This document shows, piece by piece, positions 6,330 through 6,468 of a DNA stretch of 6,468 nt (the stretch's first letter is position 1; each line of letters begins with the position of its first letter). The translations under genes were made by a program, and so were the position numbers. The notes under the pieces were generated by a model that made no database searches, was not told the origin of the DNA, and was given only the letters and a program-made list of their open reading frames with translations. Location: NCBI GenBank assembly GCA_964556425.1, contig CAZKWC010000105.1:1-6468 (forward strand). Direction: 5' to 3'. This DNA comes from JALQUL01 sp964556425 (GTDB lineage: Bacteria; Pseudomonadota; Gammaproteobacteria; Burkholderiales; Burkholderiaceae_C).

Positions 6330-6468
6330 AACTATTTTTAGACTTTTCGTTTTGTTCAAGAATATAAACCTCTTCTTCAAATTTTTCGGTGCATTTAGCA
6401 AAAACTAAAGAGGCATCGTTTAAGCCATTGATGTAATATTGGCTACAAAAGTTTTTAATAATATTTTC
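6328..6468 (-). CDS. Partial hypothetical protein, C-terminal 46 residues
   Basis: A minus-strand frame enters from the right edge and stays open for 46 codons to a TAA at 6328-6330. The other two minus-strand frames stop within 16 codons. The peptide begins ENIIKNFCSQYY and ends EQNEKSKNS. It is rich in Glu, Lys and Asn, has two cysteines and is probably helical and cytoplasmic. No ATG is seen, so the start lies outside the window. It faces mnmH tail to tail, and its stop codon falls in the U-tract of the mnmH terminator, the tight packing expected of a genuine convergent gene. I do not recognise the family. A chance open frame in AT-rich DNA is not excluded. Confidence 0.55.
   Translation of the reverse strand, partial: ENIIKNFCSQYYINGLNDASLVFAKCTEKFEEEVYILEQNEKSKNS

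Noticed and set aside
1..6468. Mobile elements, CRISPR, toxin-antitoxin, phage or defence genes
   Set aside because: I found no transposase, terminal inverted repeats, spaced direct repeats or small paired genes. All sizeable frames are accounted for by housekeeping-type families.

Overview
The window looks like chromosomal DNA of a Gram-negative proteobacterium with AT-rich to moderate base composition. The evidence is a periplasmic TesA-type esterase with a Sec signal, a YbbA/LolD-type ABC ATPase, the tRNA selenouridine synthase MnmH and a fatty-acid beta-oxidation gene pair. The mix of families and the thiolase/multifunctional-enzyme style suggest a low-GC betaproteobacterium (Burkholderiales-like). 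That placement is inference from family resemblance and was not tested.

Layout. From 1 to about 3500, on the minus strand, lie two beta-oxidation genes read right to left: a 699-residue enoyl-CoA hydratase/3-hydroxyacyl-CoA dehydrogenase (1380-3479), then a 391-residue thiolase (29-1204). Together they cover the last three steps of the beta-oxidation cycle. A 175-base AT-rich gap separates them. A strong intrinsic terminator (3654-3687) isolates this pair from the upstream minus-strand gene, a YbbA-type ABC ATPase (3730-4449). Transcribed away from that gene on the plus strand are a TesA-type GDSL esterase (4448-5182) and, 3 bases later, mnmH (5186-6244). The ATPase and esterase start codons overlap by two bases inside one CATG. 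Downstream of mnmH is a roughly 75-base structured terminator. Facing it is the 3' end of an unrecognised minus-strand gene that runs off the right edge (6328-6468).

How the genes fit together. The fad-like pair degrades acyl-CoA. TesA hydrolyses acyl esters or thioesters in the periplasm, and the ATPase is its classical divergent neighbour, as in the E. coli tesA/ybbA region, where mnmH (ybbB) is also close by. Unlike E. coli, no membrane permease follows the ATPase here. MnmH is a tRNA wobble-base modification enzyme whose link to its neighbours is positional.

All recognisable genes are intact and carry their expected catalytic residues. I see no insertion sequence, CRISPR array, rRNA, tRNA or phage gene, and nothing that makes a convincing new system. 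The points worth a second look are small-scale: the start-codon overlap, the permease-less ATPase, the alternative RNA folds after mnmH, and a partial gene at the right edge.
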